Source: Prevotellaceae bacterium UBA4359 (GTDB lineage: Bacteria > Bacteroidota > Bacteroidia > Bacteroidales > Bacteroidaceae). Taken from it: DNA of 16,668 nt. Of this stretch, positions 1 through 6,648 are shown piece by piece. The position numbers were made by a program, and so were the translations under genes. The notes under the pieces were generated by a model, which worked only from the letters and a program-made list of their open reading frames with translations, was not told where the DNA came from and ran no database searches. How positions within the stretch are numbered: position 1 is the first letter of the stretch; every line of letters begins with the position of its first letter. Location: contig DGSP01000082.1 of assembly GCA_002393555.1 (NCBI GenBank), positions 1-16,668 on the forward strand. The letters are read 5' to 3'.

Positions 1-190
1 TTCGTTGTTGAAGAAAGCATCCGAACCTTAATTATATATTATAATGTGTATCAGCCCAACTTTGAAGTGGCAACACACTTTGTGCATGGTTTCTCTTCGG
101 AGAGTGCCTTTTGGGTGCCTTTCGCATTGTCGAAGTGGACTCCATTCGGCTGTAGTATGAGCCTCGGAAGTAAGAATAACTTGGATATAT

Positions 191-221
191 TTTGTTTTTC
201 ACTCACTTATCCGTACCTTTG
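191..221 (+). promoter_or_regulatory. Bacteroidota-type promoter of the ABC-F gene
   Basis: A TTTG box at 191-194 is followed after exactly 19 bases by TACCTTTG at 214-221. This matches the known Bacteroidota sigma-ABfr consensus (TTTG, 19-21 bases, TAnnTTTG). Transcription would begin a few bases after 221, giving a leader of roughly 20 bases before the ATG at 247. It is the only promoter in the window with both boxes clear. Its position also excludes the upstream in-frame ATG at 46 as the start of the gene. Confidence 0.8.
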
Positions 222-246
222 CACCCAAATTAAAGGTAAAAAGCAA

Positions 247-1857
247 ATGATAACAGTTTCTGATCTTGCCATACAGTTCGGCAAGCGCGTTCTCTACAAA
301 GATGTAAACATGAAGTTCACCAATGGCAACATCTATGGTGTGATTGGTGCCAACGGTGCAGGTAAATCAACCCTGCTCAAAGCCATCAGCGGTGAACTCG
401 AACCCACCAAAGGAACCATCACGCTCGGCCCGGGCGAACGCCTCTCCGTGCTTTCGCAGGACCACTTCAAGTTCGACAACTGCACGGTCATCAACACCGT
501 GATGATGGGCCATTCGGTGCTTTGGGAAATCATGCAGGAAAAGGATGCCCTCTACGCCAAGTCCGATTTCAGCGACGAGGATGGCATCCGTGCTGCAGAG
601 TTGGAGGAGAAGTTTGCAGAACTCGATGGATGGAATGCCGAGAGCGATGCAGCCCAACTCCTGTCGGGCCTGGGCATTAAGGAAGACCTGCACTACAAGA
701 TGATGTCGGAACTGACAGGTAAGGAGAAAGTGCGTGTCATGCTGGCTCAGGCACTCTATGGCAACCCCGACAACCTGTTGCTCGACGAGCCGACCAACGA
801 CCTCGACCTCGACACCGTGGAGTGGCTTGAGGACTTCCTCGCCAACTTTGAACACACCGTGCTGGTGGTGAGCCACGACCGTCACTTCCTCGATGCCGTG
901 AGCACCCACACCGTCGATATTGACTATAACAAGGTGAACCTCTTTGCCGGCAACTACTCCTTCTGGTACGAGTCTTCACAACTCGCCCTGAAGCAGGCAC
1001 AGAACCAGAAGGCAAAGGCTGAGGAGAAGCGCAAGGAACTGGAAGAGTTCATCCGCCGTTTCTCTGCCAATGCAGCCAAGAGTAAGCAGACCACTTCGCG
1101 TAAGAAGATGCTGGAGAAACTCAATGTGGAGGAGATTCAGCCATCCACTCGTAAGTATCCAGGCATCATCTTCACGATGGAACGTGAAGCAGGAAACCAA
1201 ATACTGGAGGTGGAAGGACTTACCGCTATCGAAGACGATGGCACCGTACTCTTCAAAGACCTCTCTTTCACTGCTGAGAAGGGCGATAAGATTGTCTTCC
1301 TCTCACACAATCCCCGTGCGATGACGGCACTCTTCGAGATTATCAACGGTAATCGTGAACCACAGGCTGGCACCTACAAATGGGGTGTGACCATCACGAC
1401 AGCCTATCTGCCAGTTGATAACACAGAGTTCTTCAAGAGTGACAAGAACCTTGTGGAGTGGCTTTCGCAGTTTGGTGAGGGCAACGACGTGTTCTTCAAA
1501 GGTTATTTGGGTCGTATGCTCTTCAGCGGCGAAGAGGTGCTGAAGAAGGTGAATGTGCTTTCTGGTGGCGAGAAGATGCGTTGCATGATTGCGCGCATGC
1601 AGTTGAAGAATGCCAACTGCCTCATTCTCGACACGCCTACCAACCACCTCGACCTCGAATCCATTCAGGCTTTCAACAACAACCTCAAGCAGTTCAAGGG
1701 TAACATCCTCTTTGCTTCTCACGACCATGAGTTCATCCAGACGGTGGCTAACCGCATCATCGAACTCGGCCCCAAGGGACACATCGACAAACTGATGGAG
1801 TACGACGACTACATCCACAGCGCCGACATCAAAGAGTTGAGAGGAAAGATTTACTAA
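247..1857 (+). CDS. ybiT: ABC-F family ATPase, YbiT-like, with degenerate second ATP site
   Basis: This is a cytoplasmic ABC-F protein of 536 residues with two nucleotide-binding domains, no membrane segment and a charged linker (about 240-300). Relatives act on the ribosome, and the closest match I can recall in sequence and length is E. coli YbiT. The reading frame is open back to 46, but the ATG at 247 is the likely start: the promoter lies at 191-221, and the product then begins MITVSDLAIQFG like YbiT. Domain 1 has an intact Walker A (GANGAGKST, 34-42), Walker B with Glu181 (LLLDEPTN) and a weak signature (ELTGKEK, 155-161). Domain 2 has a good signature (LSGGEK, 438-443), but the Walker A site reads LSHNPRAMTAL (352-362), with no glycine loop or lysine. 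The expected catalytic Glu is Thr463 (LILDTPTNHLD). One composite site therefore looks active and the other dead. A role in antibiotic resistance is not supported. Confidence 0.9.
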   Translation: MITVSDLAIQFGKRVLYKDVNMKFTNGNIYGVIGANGAGKSTLLKAISGELEPTKGTITLGPGERLSVLSQDHFKFDNCTVINTVMMGHSVLWEIMQEKDALYAKSDFSDEDGIRAAELEEKFAELDGWNAESDAAQLLSGLGIKEDLHYKMMSELTGKEKVRVMLAQALYGNPDNLLLDEPTNDLDLDTVEWLEDFLANFEHTVLVVSHDRHFLDAVSTHTVDIDYNKVNLFAGNYSFWYESSQLALKQAQNQKAKAEEKRKELEEFIRRFSANAAKSKQTTSRKKMLEKLNVEEIQPSTRKYPGIIFTMEREAGNQILEVEGLTAIEDDGTVLFKDLSFTAEKGDKIVFLSHNPRAMTALFEIINGNREPQAGTYKWGVTITTAYLPVDNTEFFKSDKNLVEWLSQFGEGNDVFFKGYLGRMLFSGEEVLKKVNVLSGGEKMRCMIARMQLKNANCLILDTPTNHLDLESIQAFNNNLKQFKGNILFASHDHEFIQTVANRIIELGPKGHIDKLMEYDDYIHSADIKELRGKIY

Positions 1858-1881
1858 GAGTCTCCCTCAAGGCTGCCTCAA

Positions 1882-1935
1882 CCAGAGTCCTTTGCAAAAC
1901 CAGAACCCTTTGCAAAACCAGACTCTCTGCAACAC
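1882..1935. repeat. Three tandem copies of an 18-bp unit
   Basis: The unit CCAGAGTCCTTTGCAAAA at 1882-1899 is followed by CCAGAACCCTTTGCAAAA at 1900-1917 and a more diverged copy at 1918-1935 (CCAGACTCTCTGCAACAC). It lies between the stop codon of the ABC-F gene and the terminator. No function is evident. It is probably a small replication-slippage array in the 3' untranslated region. Confidence 0.75.
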
Positions 1936-1951
1936 AAATTCCTATCCACAC

Positions 1952-1998
1952 AAAAAACGGGGGAAGCACTTTATCGGTTAGTGCTTCCCCCGTTTTTT
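1952..1998. terminator. Bidirectional intrinsic terminator
   Basis: Two perfectly complementary 19-base arms (1952-1970 and 1980-1998) surround a 9-base loop (1971-1979). The GC-rich core is CGGGGGAAGCACT. A run of six A lies on the left and six T on the right, so a U-tract follows the stem on both strands. It sits between the convergent ABC-F gene and oadB and should end transcription of both. Confidence 0.93.
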
Positions 1999-2019
1999 AT
2001 ATATAATGATGTGTATCTA

Positions 2020-3282
2020 TTACAGGCTCATGCCTTGCAGGAAGGAGATGAGCACACCTGCTGCCACGGCTGAACCAATCACACCAGACACGTTGGACGA
2101 CATGCAGTAGTTGAGCACGTGGTTCTTGGGGTCGTACTTGGTGCTGATTTCGTTGCAGACACGAGAAGCCATAGGCACGGCTGAAAGACCCGTGGCACCG
2201 ATGAGTGGGTTGATTTTCTTCTTGGAGAAAAGGTTGGTAATCTTCACCATGCAGATGCCAGAGGCAATCGAGAGACCGAAGGCGAAGAAACCGCCCACCA
2301 CGATGCCGATGGTTGTCCAGTTGAGGAAAGCCTGCACCGTCATGGTTGCGCCCACGCAGAGACCGAGGAACACGGTGGCGGTGTTCATGATGGAGTTCGA
2401 CACGGTGTCGAACAGGCGGCCTGTGTCTGAACCAATCTCCTTCAAGAGGTTGCCGAACATCAACATGCCGATGAGGCTGACTGCTGATGGAACGAGCAGT
2501 GCCACGATGGTAGTCACAGCGATAGGGAAGATAATCTTGATGACCTTCTCGTTCTTGATTTTGTTGCTGGAGGGGAAGAGTTTATCCTGCTCCTTCATGT
2601 TAATCTTCAGTTCCTTCTCTGTGCAGAGCATCTTTACCACGAGTGGGATGATGACAGGCACGAGTGCCATGTAGGAGTAGGCTGCGATGGCGATAGGAGC
2701 CAAGAGGTGAGGAGCCAACTTGATGGTTGTGAAGATGGCGGTAGGGCCGTCAGCACCACCGATGATGCCAAGTGAAGCAGCCTCCTTGATGTTGAACTGA
2801 CCAGATGCCACAGCGATGATGAGCACTGCGAAGATACCCATCTGTGCAGCAGCACCGAAGATGGACAGGCGGAGGTTGCGGAGCATGGGACCGAAGTCGG
2901 TCAGCGCACCCACACCCATGAAAATCACTGGGGGCAGGAAACCTGTCTTGATGAGCATGTAGTAGAGGAAGTTCATCAAGCCGAGGTCGTGAGCAATCTG
3001 AGGAAGCGACATCTCCCAGATGTTCTCTGCCAGCACCTTGCCTTCTGCATTGACGATGCGTCCAGCCTCGTCGGCCTGGTACACACCCATGTCACCACCA
3101 GGGAAGTTGGCGATGAGTACGCCGAAAGCGATGGGGATGAGCAGCAGGGGCTCGAAGTGCTTCACGATGCCGAGGTACAGCAGCACGAAGGCCAGCAAGT
3201 ACATGATAAGATAGGTACCGTTGGCCGCGATGATGTCGCTGAACGCGGTCATCTGGTACACGTTATTAAGTATTTCTTCCAT
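2020..3282 (-). CDS. oadB: Na+-translocating decarboxylase beta subunit (OadB/MmdB family)
   Basis: This is the integral membrane subunit that decarboxylates carboxybiotin and couples the reaction to Na+ export. The 420-residue protein has many hydrophobic segments (about 24-60 and 105-420) and a soluble loop near 61-95. The family signature GGADGPTAIF lies at 175-184; its Asp178 matches the Asp known to be essential for Na+ and carboxybiotin chemistry in the Klebsiella enzyme. It is followed by AYSYMALVP (201-209), which holds the conserved tyrosine. The late motifs NPLIGATGLSAVP and SNVSGVIGSAVAAG are also present. Beta subunits are shared between oxaloacetate and methylmalonyl-CoA decarboxylases, so substrate assignment rests on the alpha subunit upstream. 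It is the last gene of oadG-oadA-oadB, separated from oadA by a 163-bp gap that carries an inverted heptamer array. Confidence 0.93.
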   Translation of the reverse strand: MEEILNNVYQMTAFSDIIAANGTYLIMYLLAFVLLYLGIVKHFEPLLLIPIAFGVLIANFPGGDMGVYQADEAGRIVNAEGKVLAENIWEMSLPQIAHDLGLMNFLYYMLIKTGFLPPVIFMGVGALTDFGPMLRNLRLSIFGAAAQMGIFAVLIIAVASGQFNIKEAASLGIIGGADGPTAIFTTIKLAPHLLAPIAIAAYSYMALVPVIIPLVVKMLCTEKELKINMKEQDKLFPSSNKIKNEKVIKIIFPIAVTTIVALLVPSAVSLIGMLMFGNLLKEIGSDTGRLFDTVSNSIMNTATVFLGLCVGATMTVQAFLNWTTIGIVVGGFFAFGLSIASGICMVKITNLFSKKKINPLIGATGLSAVPMASRVCNEISTKYDPKNHVLNYCMSSNVSGVIGSAVAAGVLISFLQGMSL

Positions 3283-3289
3283 AATTGTT

Positions 3290-3433
3290 AAGTGAAAAGT
3301 GAAAAGTGAAAAGTGAAAAATCTATGTTACCAGACATCTCTTGTTACCGATTCACTTGTTTTTATGTTTAATATCTTGGTGTGAAAAGGAAAAGCAAAAG
3401 ATACTTGGATTTTTCACTTTTCACTTTTCACTT
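3290..3433. repeat. Inverted heptamer arrays in the oadA-oadB gap
   Basis: Four tandem AGTGAAA heptamers lie at 3291-3318 and three inverted copies (TTTCACT) at 3412-3432. The full left arm (3290-3321, 32 bases) and right arm (3409-3433, 25 bases) are exact reverse complements, except that the right arm lacks one whole heptamer. About 87 bases separate them, with no recognisable gene. In the oadA-oadB transcript the arms can form a long A/U-rich stem between the alpha stop codon and the beta start codon. The array ends only about 8 bases upstream of the oadB ATG. It may affect differential expression or mRNA stability, but that is inference. Confidence 0.88.
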
Positions 3434-3445
3434 CATGAAGTCGGC

Positions 3446-5287
3446 TTAGGCCAACTTCATGATTGGGTCATCTTCTTCCACTGAGTCGCCAGAGTTGACG
3501 AGGATGGCTGTGATGGTGCCAGCCTTGTCAGCGCGGATGGCGTTGAAGGTCTTCATGGCCTCGATGTAGCCGAGGGTGTCGCCAGCCTGAACGGCATCGC
3601 CCACCTTCTTGGGAGTCTCAGAGTTGTCCTTCACGAGGTAGAACTTACCTTCCAGCGGAGCGAGGATGTCCTCACCTTCACCAGCAGGAGCGGCAGCAGG
3701 TGCAGCACCAGCGGCAGGAGCAGCAGGAGCGGCATCGCCGTATGCGATTTCCACCTTGTAGTTCACGCCGTTCACCTGAACGGTCACGCTCTTAGGACCT
3801 TCGGCACCAGCGGCAGGAGCATTTTTGGCAGCCTTACGCTTAGCCAAGTCAGCCTCGAAGTCAGCCTTGGCCTTACCGCTCTTGTAGGCGCGGTACTGCT
3901 CTGGGTGCATGGCGAGTTCGAAGAGTTCTTCGTCGTCCTCACCGAGTTCCCAACCGTTCTGCTTCATCTCCTCGCGGAACTCGTCGAGTTTGTCGGGGAA
4001 GTATGACTGCGGGTCTTGTGTCTCAAACTCACGACCCTGCTCCTTGGCCATCTCAACGAGTTCAGGTGCAACAGGACCAGGCAACTGGCCTGCCTTGCCG
4101 AGAATCATGTCCCAAATGGTGTCGGCAATCATGCTCCAACGAGCCTTTCCTTTCTCCATCTGCATCACGTTCATCAGGGCAAGGTTCTTCACATACTGAG
4201 AGAACGGGGTCACCAAGCAAGGATAACCCACTTTGGGCCAAACGTAGGCCACCTCATCGAAGAGTTTGATGAGCAGGTCATCGGTAGTCAGTTCAGGCTG
4301 ACCGTTCTTCACCTTCCACTTGTTCAGCGACTTGAGGTTGTCCTCCAAGTCAGTCATCAGCGAACCCATCATGCCGCCGGGCAGACCGGGCTTGACGAGC
4401 AGCGAGTTGTTGATGTGGTTGAGGTCGGGAATGTAGTAGCCGAGGAAGTCGTCACACATCTCCTGAATCATGGTGCGTACCTCCATGTAGGCAGCCATGT
4501 TGATTTCCTTCACCTTGAAGCCTGCGTCCTTCAGCATCTCCTGCACGGCGATGATGTCGGCGTGGCCTGTACCCCAAGAGAGAGGAGACATGCCTGTATC
4601 CACATAGTCGCAACCAGCGTTGCAGACTTCAAGGATGGAAGCCATGTTGAAGCCAGGACCAGCGTGAGAGTGGTACTGAATCACGATGTCCTTCTTCAGG
4701 TTCTTGATGCCAGCCACAATCTTGCCGAGCGATACAGGACGGCCGATACCAGCCATGTCCTTCAAGCAGATTTCGTCGGCACCTGCCTCGATGAACTTCT
4801 TGGCCAGGTTCACGTAGTACTCCACGGTGTGGATAGGAGAGTAGGTGATGCAGAGAGAGGCCTGAGCAATCATGCCAGCCTCCTTGGCATACTGAATAGA
4901 AGGTATCACGTTGCGTGGGTCGTTCAGACCGCAGAAGATACGAGTGATGTCAGTGCCCTGTGCCTTCTTCACCTTGTAGAAGAGTTTGCGCACATCCTTT
5001 GGCACTGGGCTCATACGCAGACCGTTCAGCGCACGGTCGAGCATGTGGGTCTGGATGCCAGCCTCATGGAAAGGCTTTGTCCAAGCGCGGACAGACTTGT
5101 TGGGGTTTTCTCCGTAGAGGAGGTTCACCTGCTCAAAACCACCACCGTTGGTTTCAACACGGTCGAAACATCCCATCTTGATGATAGCAGGAGCCACTTT
5201 TACGAGCTGGTCCACACGAGGCTGATACTTACCAGCACTCTGCCACATGTCGCGGAAGACCAGTGAGAACTTTACTTCTTTTGCCAT
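3446..5287 (-). CDS. oadA: Biotin-dependent decarboxylase alpha subunit, oxaloacetate decarboxylase/pyruvate carboxylase type
   Basis: The 613-residue protein is expected to transfer the carboxyl group of a keto acid (probably oxaloacetate) to biotin, which hands it to the beta subunit. The N-terminal DRE-TIM barrel (about 5-270) shows FRDMWQS (11-17), where relatives have LRDAHQS. It also shows NDPRN (122-126), LKDMAG with Lys176, and the metal motif HSH (206-208), where relatives have HCH. A conserved carboxylase region follows (about 270-465). A charged linker, an Ala/Pro-rich hinge (about 518-536) and a biotinyl domain come last. The biotin lysine is Lys579 in EAMKT, 34 residues from the end. 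Between APLEGKFY and KVGDAVQAGD the biotinyl domain has an insertion resembling the thumb of the acetyl-CoA carboxylase carrier protein. The barrel is divergent enough that substrate is inferred, though a methylmalonyl-CoA (crotonase-fold) alpha subunit is ruled out. oadG starts 29 bp upstream. Confidence 0.88.
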   Translation of the reverse strand: MAKEVKFSLVFRDMWQSAGKYQPRVDQLVKVAPAIIKMGCFDRVETNGGGFEQVNLLYGENPNKSVRAWTKPFHEAGIQTHMLDRALNGLRMSPVPKDVRKLFYKVKKAQGTDITRIFCGLNDPRNVIPSIQYAKEAGMIAQASLCITYSPIHTVEYYVNLAKKFIEAGADEICLKDMAGIGRPVSLGKIVAGIKNLKKDIVIQYHSHAGPGFNMASILEVCNAGCDYVDTGMSPLSWGTGHADIIAVQEMLKDAGFKVKEINMAAYMEVRTMIQEMCDDFLGYYIPDLNHINNSLLVKPGLPGGMMGSLMTDLEDNLKSLNKWKVKNGQPELTTDDLLIKLFDEVAYVWPKVGYPCLVTPFSQYVKNLALMNVMQMEKGKARWSMIADTIWDMILGKAGQLPGPVAPELVEMAKEQGREFETQDPQSYFPDKLDEFREEMKQNGWELGEDDEELFELAMHPEQYRAYKSGKAKADFEADLAKRKAAKNAPAAGAEGPKSVTVQVNGVNYKVEIAYGDAAPAAPAAGAAPAAAPAGEGEDILAPLEGKFYLVKDNSETPKKVGDAVQAGDTLGYIEAMKTFNAIRADKAGTITAILVNSGDSVEEDDPIMKLA

Positions 5288-5316
5288 TGTCTTTTTATCC
5301 TTAAAATACTATTCTT

Positions 5317-5586
5317 TTACAATTTGGTGATTTTGGCCGCACGGCCTTTGCCGCCTGTAATCTGGCTGATGGCAGCATCGATAATAGCCTTTGTGTTTGC
5401 GTCGATGCTCTCGATGGTTTTGGCCACAGGAGCGGCTTTCTTGGCCACTGTCTCTTCAGGTGCCCACTTGTTGACTGCCCAGATGAGCAATTTGCCGAGA
5501 TAAATCACAATGAGCAGCACCAGGAACACTGTGACCATACCGACAACGAGGAGTTGTAAAGCCCCATAAATGTCATTTGTAATCAT
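5317..5586 (-). CDS. oadG: Na+-translocating decarboxylase gamma subunit (OadG family)
   Basis: This small 89-residue subunit anchors and assembles the alpha and beta subunits of the Na+ pump. One membrane helix spans about residues 10-32 (LLVVGMVTVFLVLLIVIYLG), as expected for OadG. It is followed by WAVNKWAPEE and a charged soluble tail. Family members often end in a zinc-binding His-rich tail; none is visible here. OadG sequences are poorly conserved, so the call relies on size, topology and position immediately upstream of oadA. The gene order gamma-alpha-beta is that of the enterobacterial oad operons. Confidence 0.87.
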   Translation of the reverse strand: MITNDIYGALQLLVVGMVTVFLVLLIVIYLGKLLIWAVNKWAPEETVAKKAAPVAKTIESIDANTKAIIDAAISQITGGKGRAAKITKL

Positions 5587-5625
5587 ATTCAGAAAATTTT
5601 AATCTTTCTACGTTAAAAAACGGTG

Positions 5626-5633
5626 CAAATATA
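5626..5633 (-). promoter_or_regulatory. -7 promoter element upstream of oadG
   Basis: On the minus strand the bases read TATATTTG, followed by CACC, matching the Bacteroidota -7 consensus TAnnTTTG. It lies 40 bp upstream of the oadG ATG. A clear TTTG box at the expected distance is not seen. The neighbouring sequence is very A/T rich. Confidence 0.6.
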
Positions 5634-5768
5634 CGGATTTTTTTCCACATATTTAATAATATGTATTCCCTTTTTTCTGAAATGTTTCAAAATGCAAGGG
5701 GAAAACCCTGCTTTTTGATGATAAATGAAATGATTATGCAGAATGTTTGGTGTTTGCCTCCTAAAAAT

Positions 5769-5831
5769 CGTACCCCTCGACTACGACTTGCCGTAGTCGA
5801 GGGGTACGGTCGGTCGTAGTCGAGGGGTGCA
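5769..5831 (+). repeat. 63-nt interspersed element, copy 1 (17-6-17-6-17), possible pgeF terminator
   Basis: The element is three 17-mers separated by 6-base spacers. It reads CGTACCCCTCGACTACG (5769-5785), ACTTGC, CGTAGTCGAGGGGTACG (5792-5808), GTCGGT, then CGTAGTCGAGGGGTGCA (5815-5831). The first two 17-mers are perfect inverted complements and the third repeats the second apart from its last bases. A related copy in opposite orientation lies at 16396-16458. On the minus strand the 17-bp hairpin is followed by ATTTTTAG. It could therefore terminate the hpt-adk-obgE-pgeF transcript, whose last stop codon is about 30 bp away. No transposase is associated. It resembles REP/MITE-type repeats in general architecture, but I do not recognise a named family. 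Confidence 0.88.
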
Positions 5832-5861
5832 ATTCAGAAGAAACAAAAAAAAGAGGGAACT

Positions 5862-6590
5862 TTATCCCCTCATGATTCCGTTGATGATGCGCCCGTTCAG
5901 TTTCCTTCGGGCAGAAAAGAAACGTTCGTAGTTTGTGTAGGTGTCAATCTTCGCCACATGGATGTTTTCGGGGTTGACACCCTTCTCGATGAGTTGAAGT
6001 CGGTTGCATTCCCACAGGTCGATGTGCCAAGCCTCCTCTTTCTCCTCCGTAGAGGAAAGGGTGGCGCGTTTCCTTTGTGGGGAAAAGGGCATGAGTGGGT
6101 AGCGTTTGGCCAGTTTGTCCATCGGGAAGCCTGCCTCAGCAAAGAGTTCATAAACTTCATCGCCCACCTCGAAACTGTCGGGACCGATGCCGGGACCGAT
6201 GATGGCATGAAGGTGTTCGGGACGAGTGCCATAAGTCGTTTTGAGTACGTCAATATTGCTTTCAACAATACGCTTCTGAGTGCCTTTCCATCCCGCATGC
6301 ACAGCCGAAATGACCTCAGTGCAGTCGTCCCAAAGCAGAACGGGGATGCAGTCGGCGGTGCGGACGCAGATGCAGACGTCGGAGAGGTGGGTGGATAGGG
6401 CATCCACACCATCGAGGGCCAGGGCTTGGGCCAGAGGATTCTGGTTGAGAAAGTCCTCGTCGATGATGACGGTCTTTGTCTCATGCGTCTGATGCAAGGG
6501 CATGAGCAGACGGGGAATGGGAATGGAAACACCGCCATCTCGTGTGGTGGAGAAGGCGGTGATGTGGGAGGGGGTGGGGTAGATGTGCAT
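5862..6590 (-). CDS. pgeF: Laccase-domain purine nucleoside phosphorylase / PgeF-YfiH family, internally shortened
   Basis: This multicopper-oxidase-like cytoplasmic family (YfiH, YlmD, PgeF) is described as a purine nucleoside phosphorylase and as a peptidoglycan editing factor. The 242-residue protein has the zinc ligands expected of the family: His36 (HQTH), Cys81 (RTADC) and His98 (AVHAGWKGT). Later motifs GPGIGPDSFEVG (132-143), HIDLWECNRLQL (189-200) and the closing FFSARR (224-229) are also present. The start is family-like: residues 10-22 read ITAFSTTRDGGVS. However, about 45 residues normally found between GGVS and the HQTH motif are absent, including the usual N-L-G-x-x-x-G-D segment. 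It follows obgE by 56 bp and is the last gene of the hpt-adk-obgE-pgeF group. Whether the shortened form is active is unclear. Confidence 0.88.
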   Translation of the reverse strand: MHIYPTPSHITAFSTTRDGGVSIPIPRLLMPLHQTHETKTVIIDEDFLNQNPLAQALALDGVDALSTHLSDVCICVRTADCIPVLLWDDCTEVISAVHAGWKGTQKRIVESNIDVLKTTYGTRPEHLHAIIGPGIGPDSFEVGDEVYELFAEAGFPMDKLAKRYPLMPFSPQRKRATLSSTEEKEEAWHIDLWECNRLQLIEKGVNPENIHVAKIDTYTNYERFFSARRKLNGRIINGIMRG

Positions 6591-6620
6591 GGTTATCAGT
6601 GCTTTTCCAGTTTTTCTATT

Positions 6621-6648
6621 TAGAATAGTTTAACTGGTTAGAATAGTT
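6621..6648. repeat. 10-bp direct repeat at the obgE-pgeF junction
   Basis: TAGAATAGTT occurs at 6621-6630 and again at 6639-6648, the second copy running into the obgE stop codon. The copies are 8 bp apart in a 56-bp gap. No function is evident. Confidence 0.5.

Noticed and set aside
85..150. A leader riboswitch or small RNA upstream of the ABC-F gene, suggested by two small hairpins (near 92-103 and 131-148)
   Set aside because: Both lie upstream of the predicted promoter, are short, and match no known structure, so they would not be in the ABC-F transcript.
46..246. An in-frame N-terminal extension of 67 residues on the ABC-F protein
   Set aside because: The promoter boxes at 191-221 lie inside it, homologs start at the ATG at 247, and the extension has no domain resemblance.
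4016..5266. A 416-codon open frame on the + strand opposite oadA
   Set aside because: It is a mirror of the biased codon usage of oadA, which has a full set of family motifs. The translation is rich in His, Val and Leu with no recognisable domain.
5769..5831. A minimal CRISPR array, suggested by regularly spaced short repeats
   Set aside because: The units are 17 bases with 6-base spacers and occur in both orientations. CRISPR repeats are longer, in one orientation and separated by spacers of about 30 bases, and no cas genes are present.
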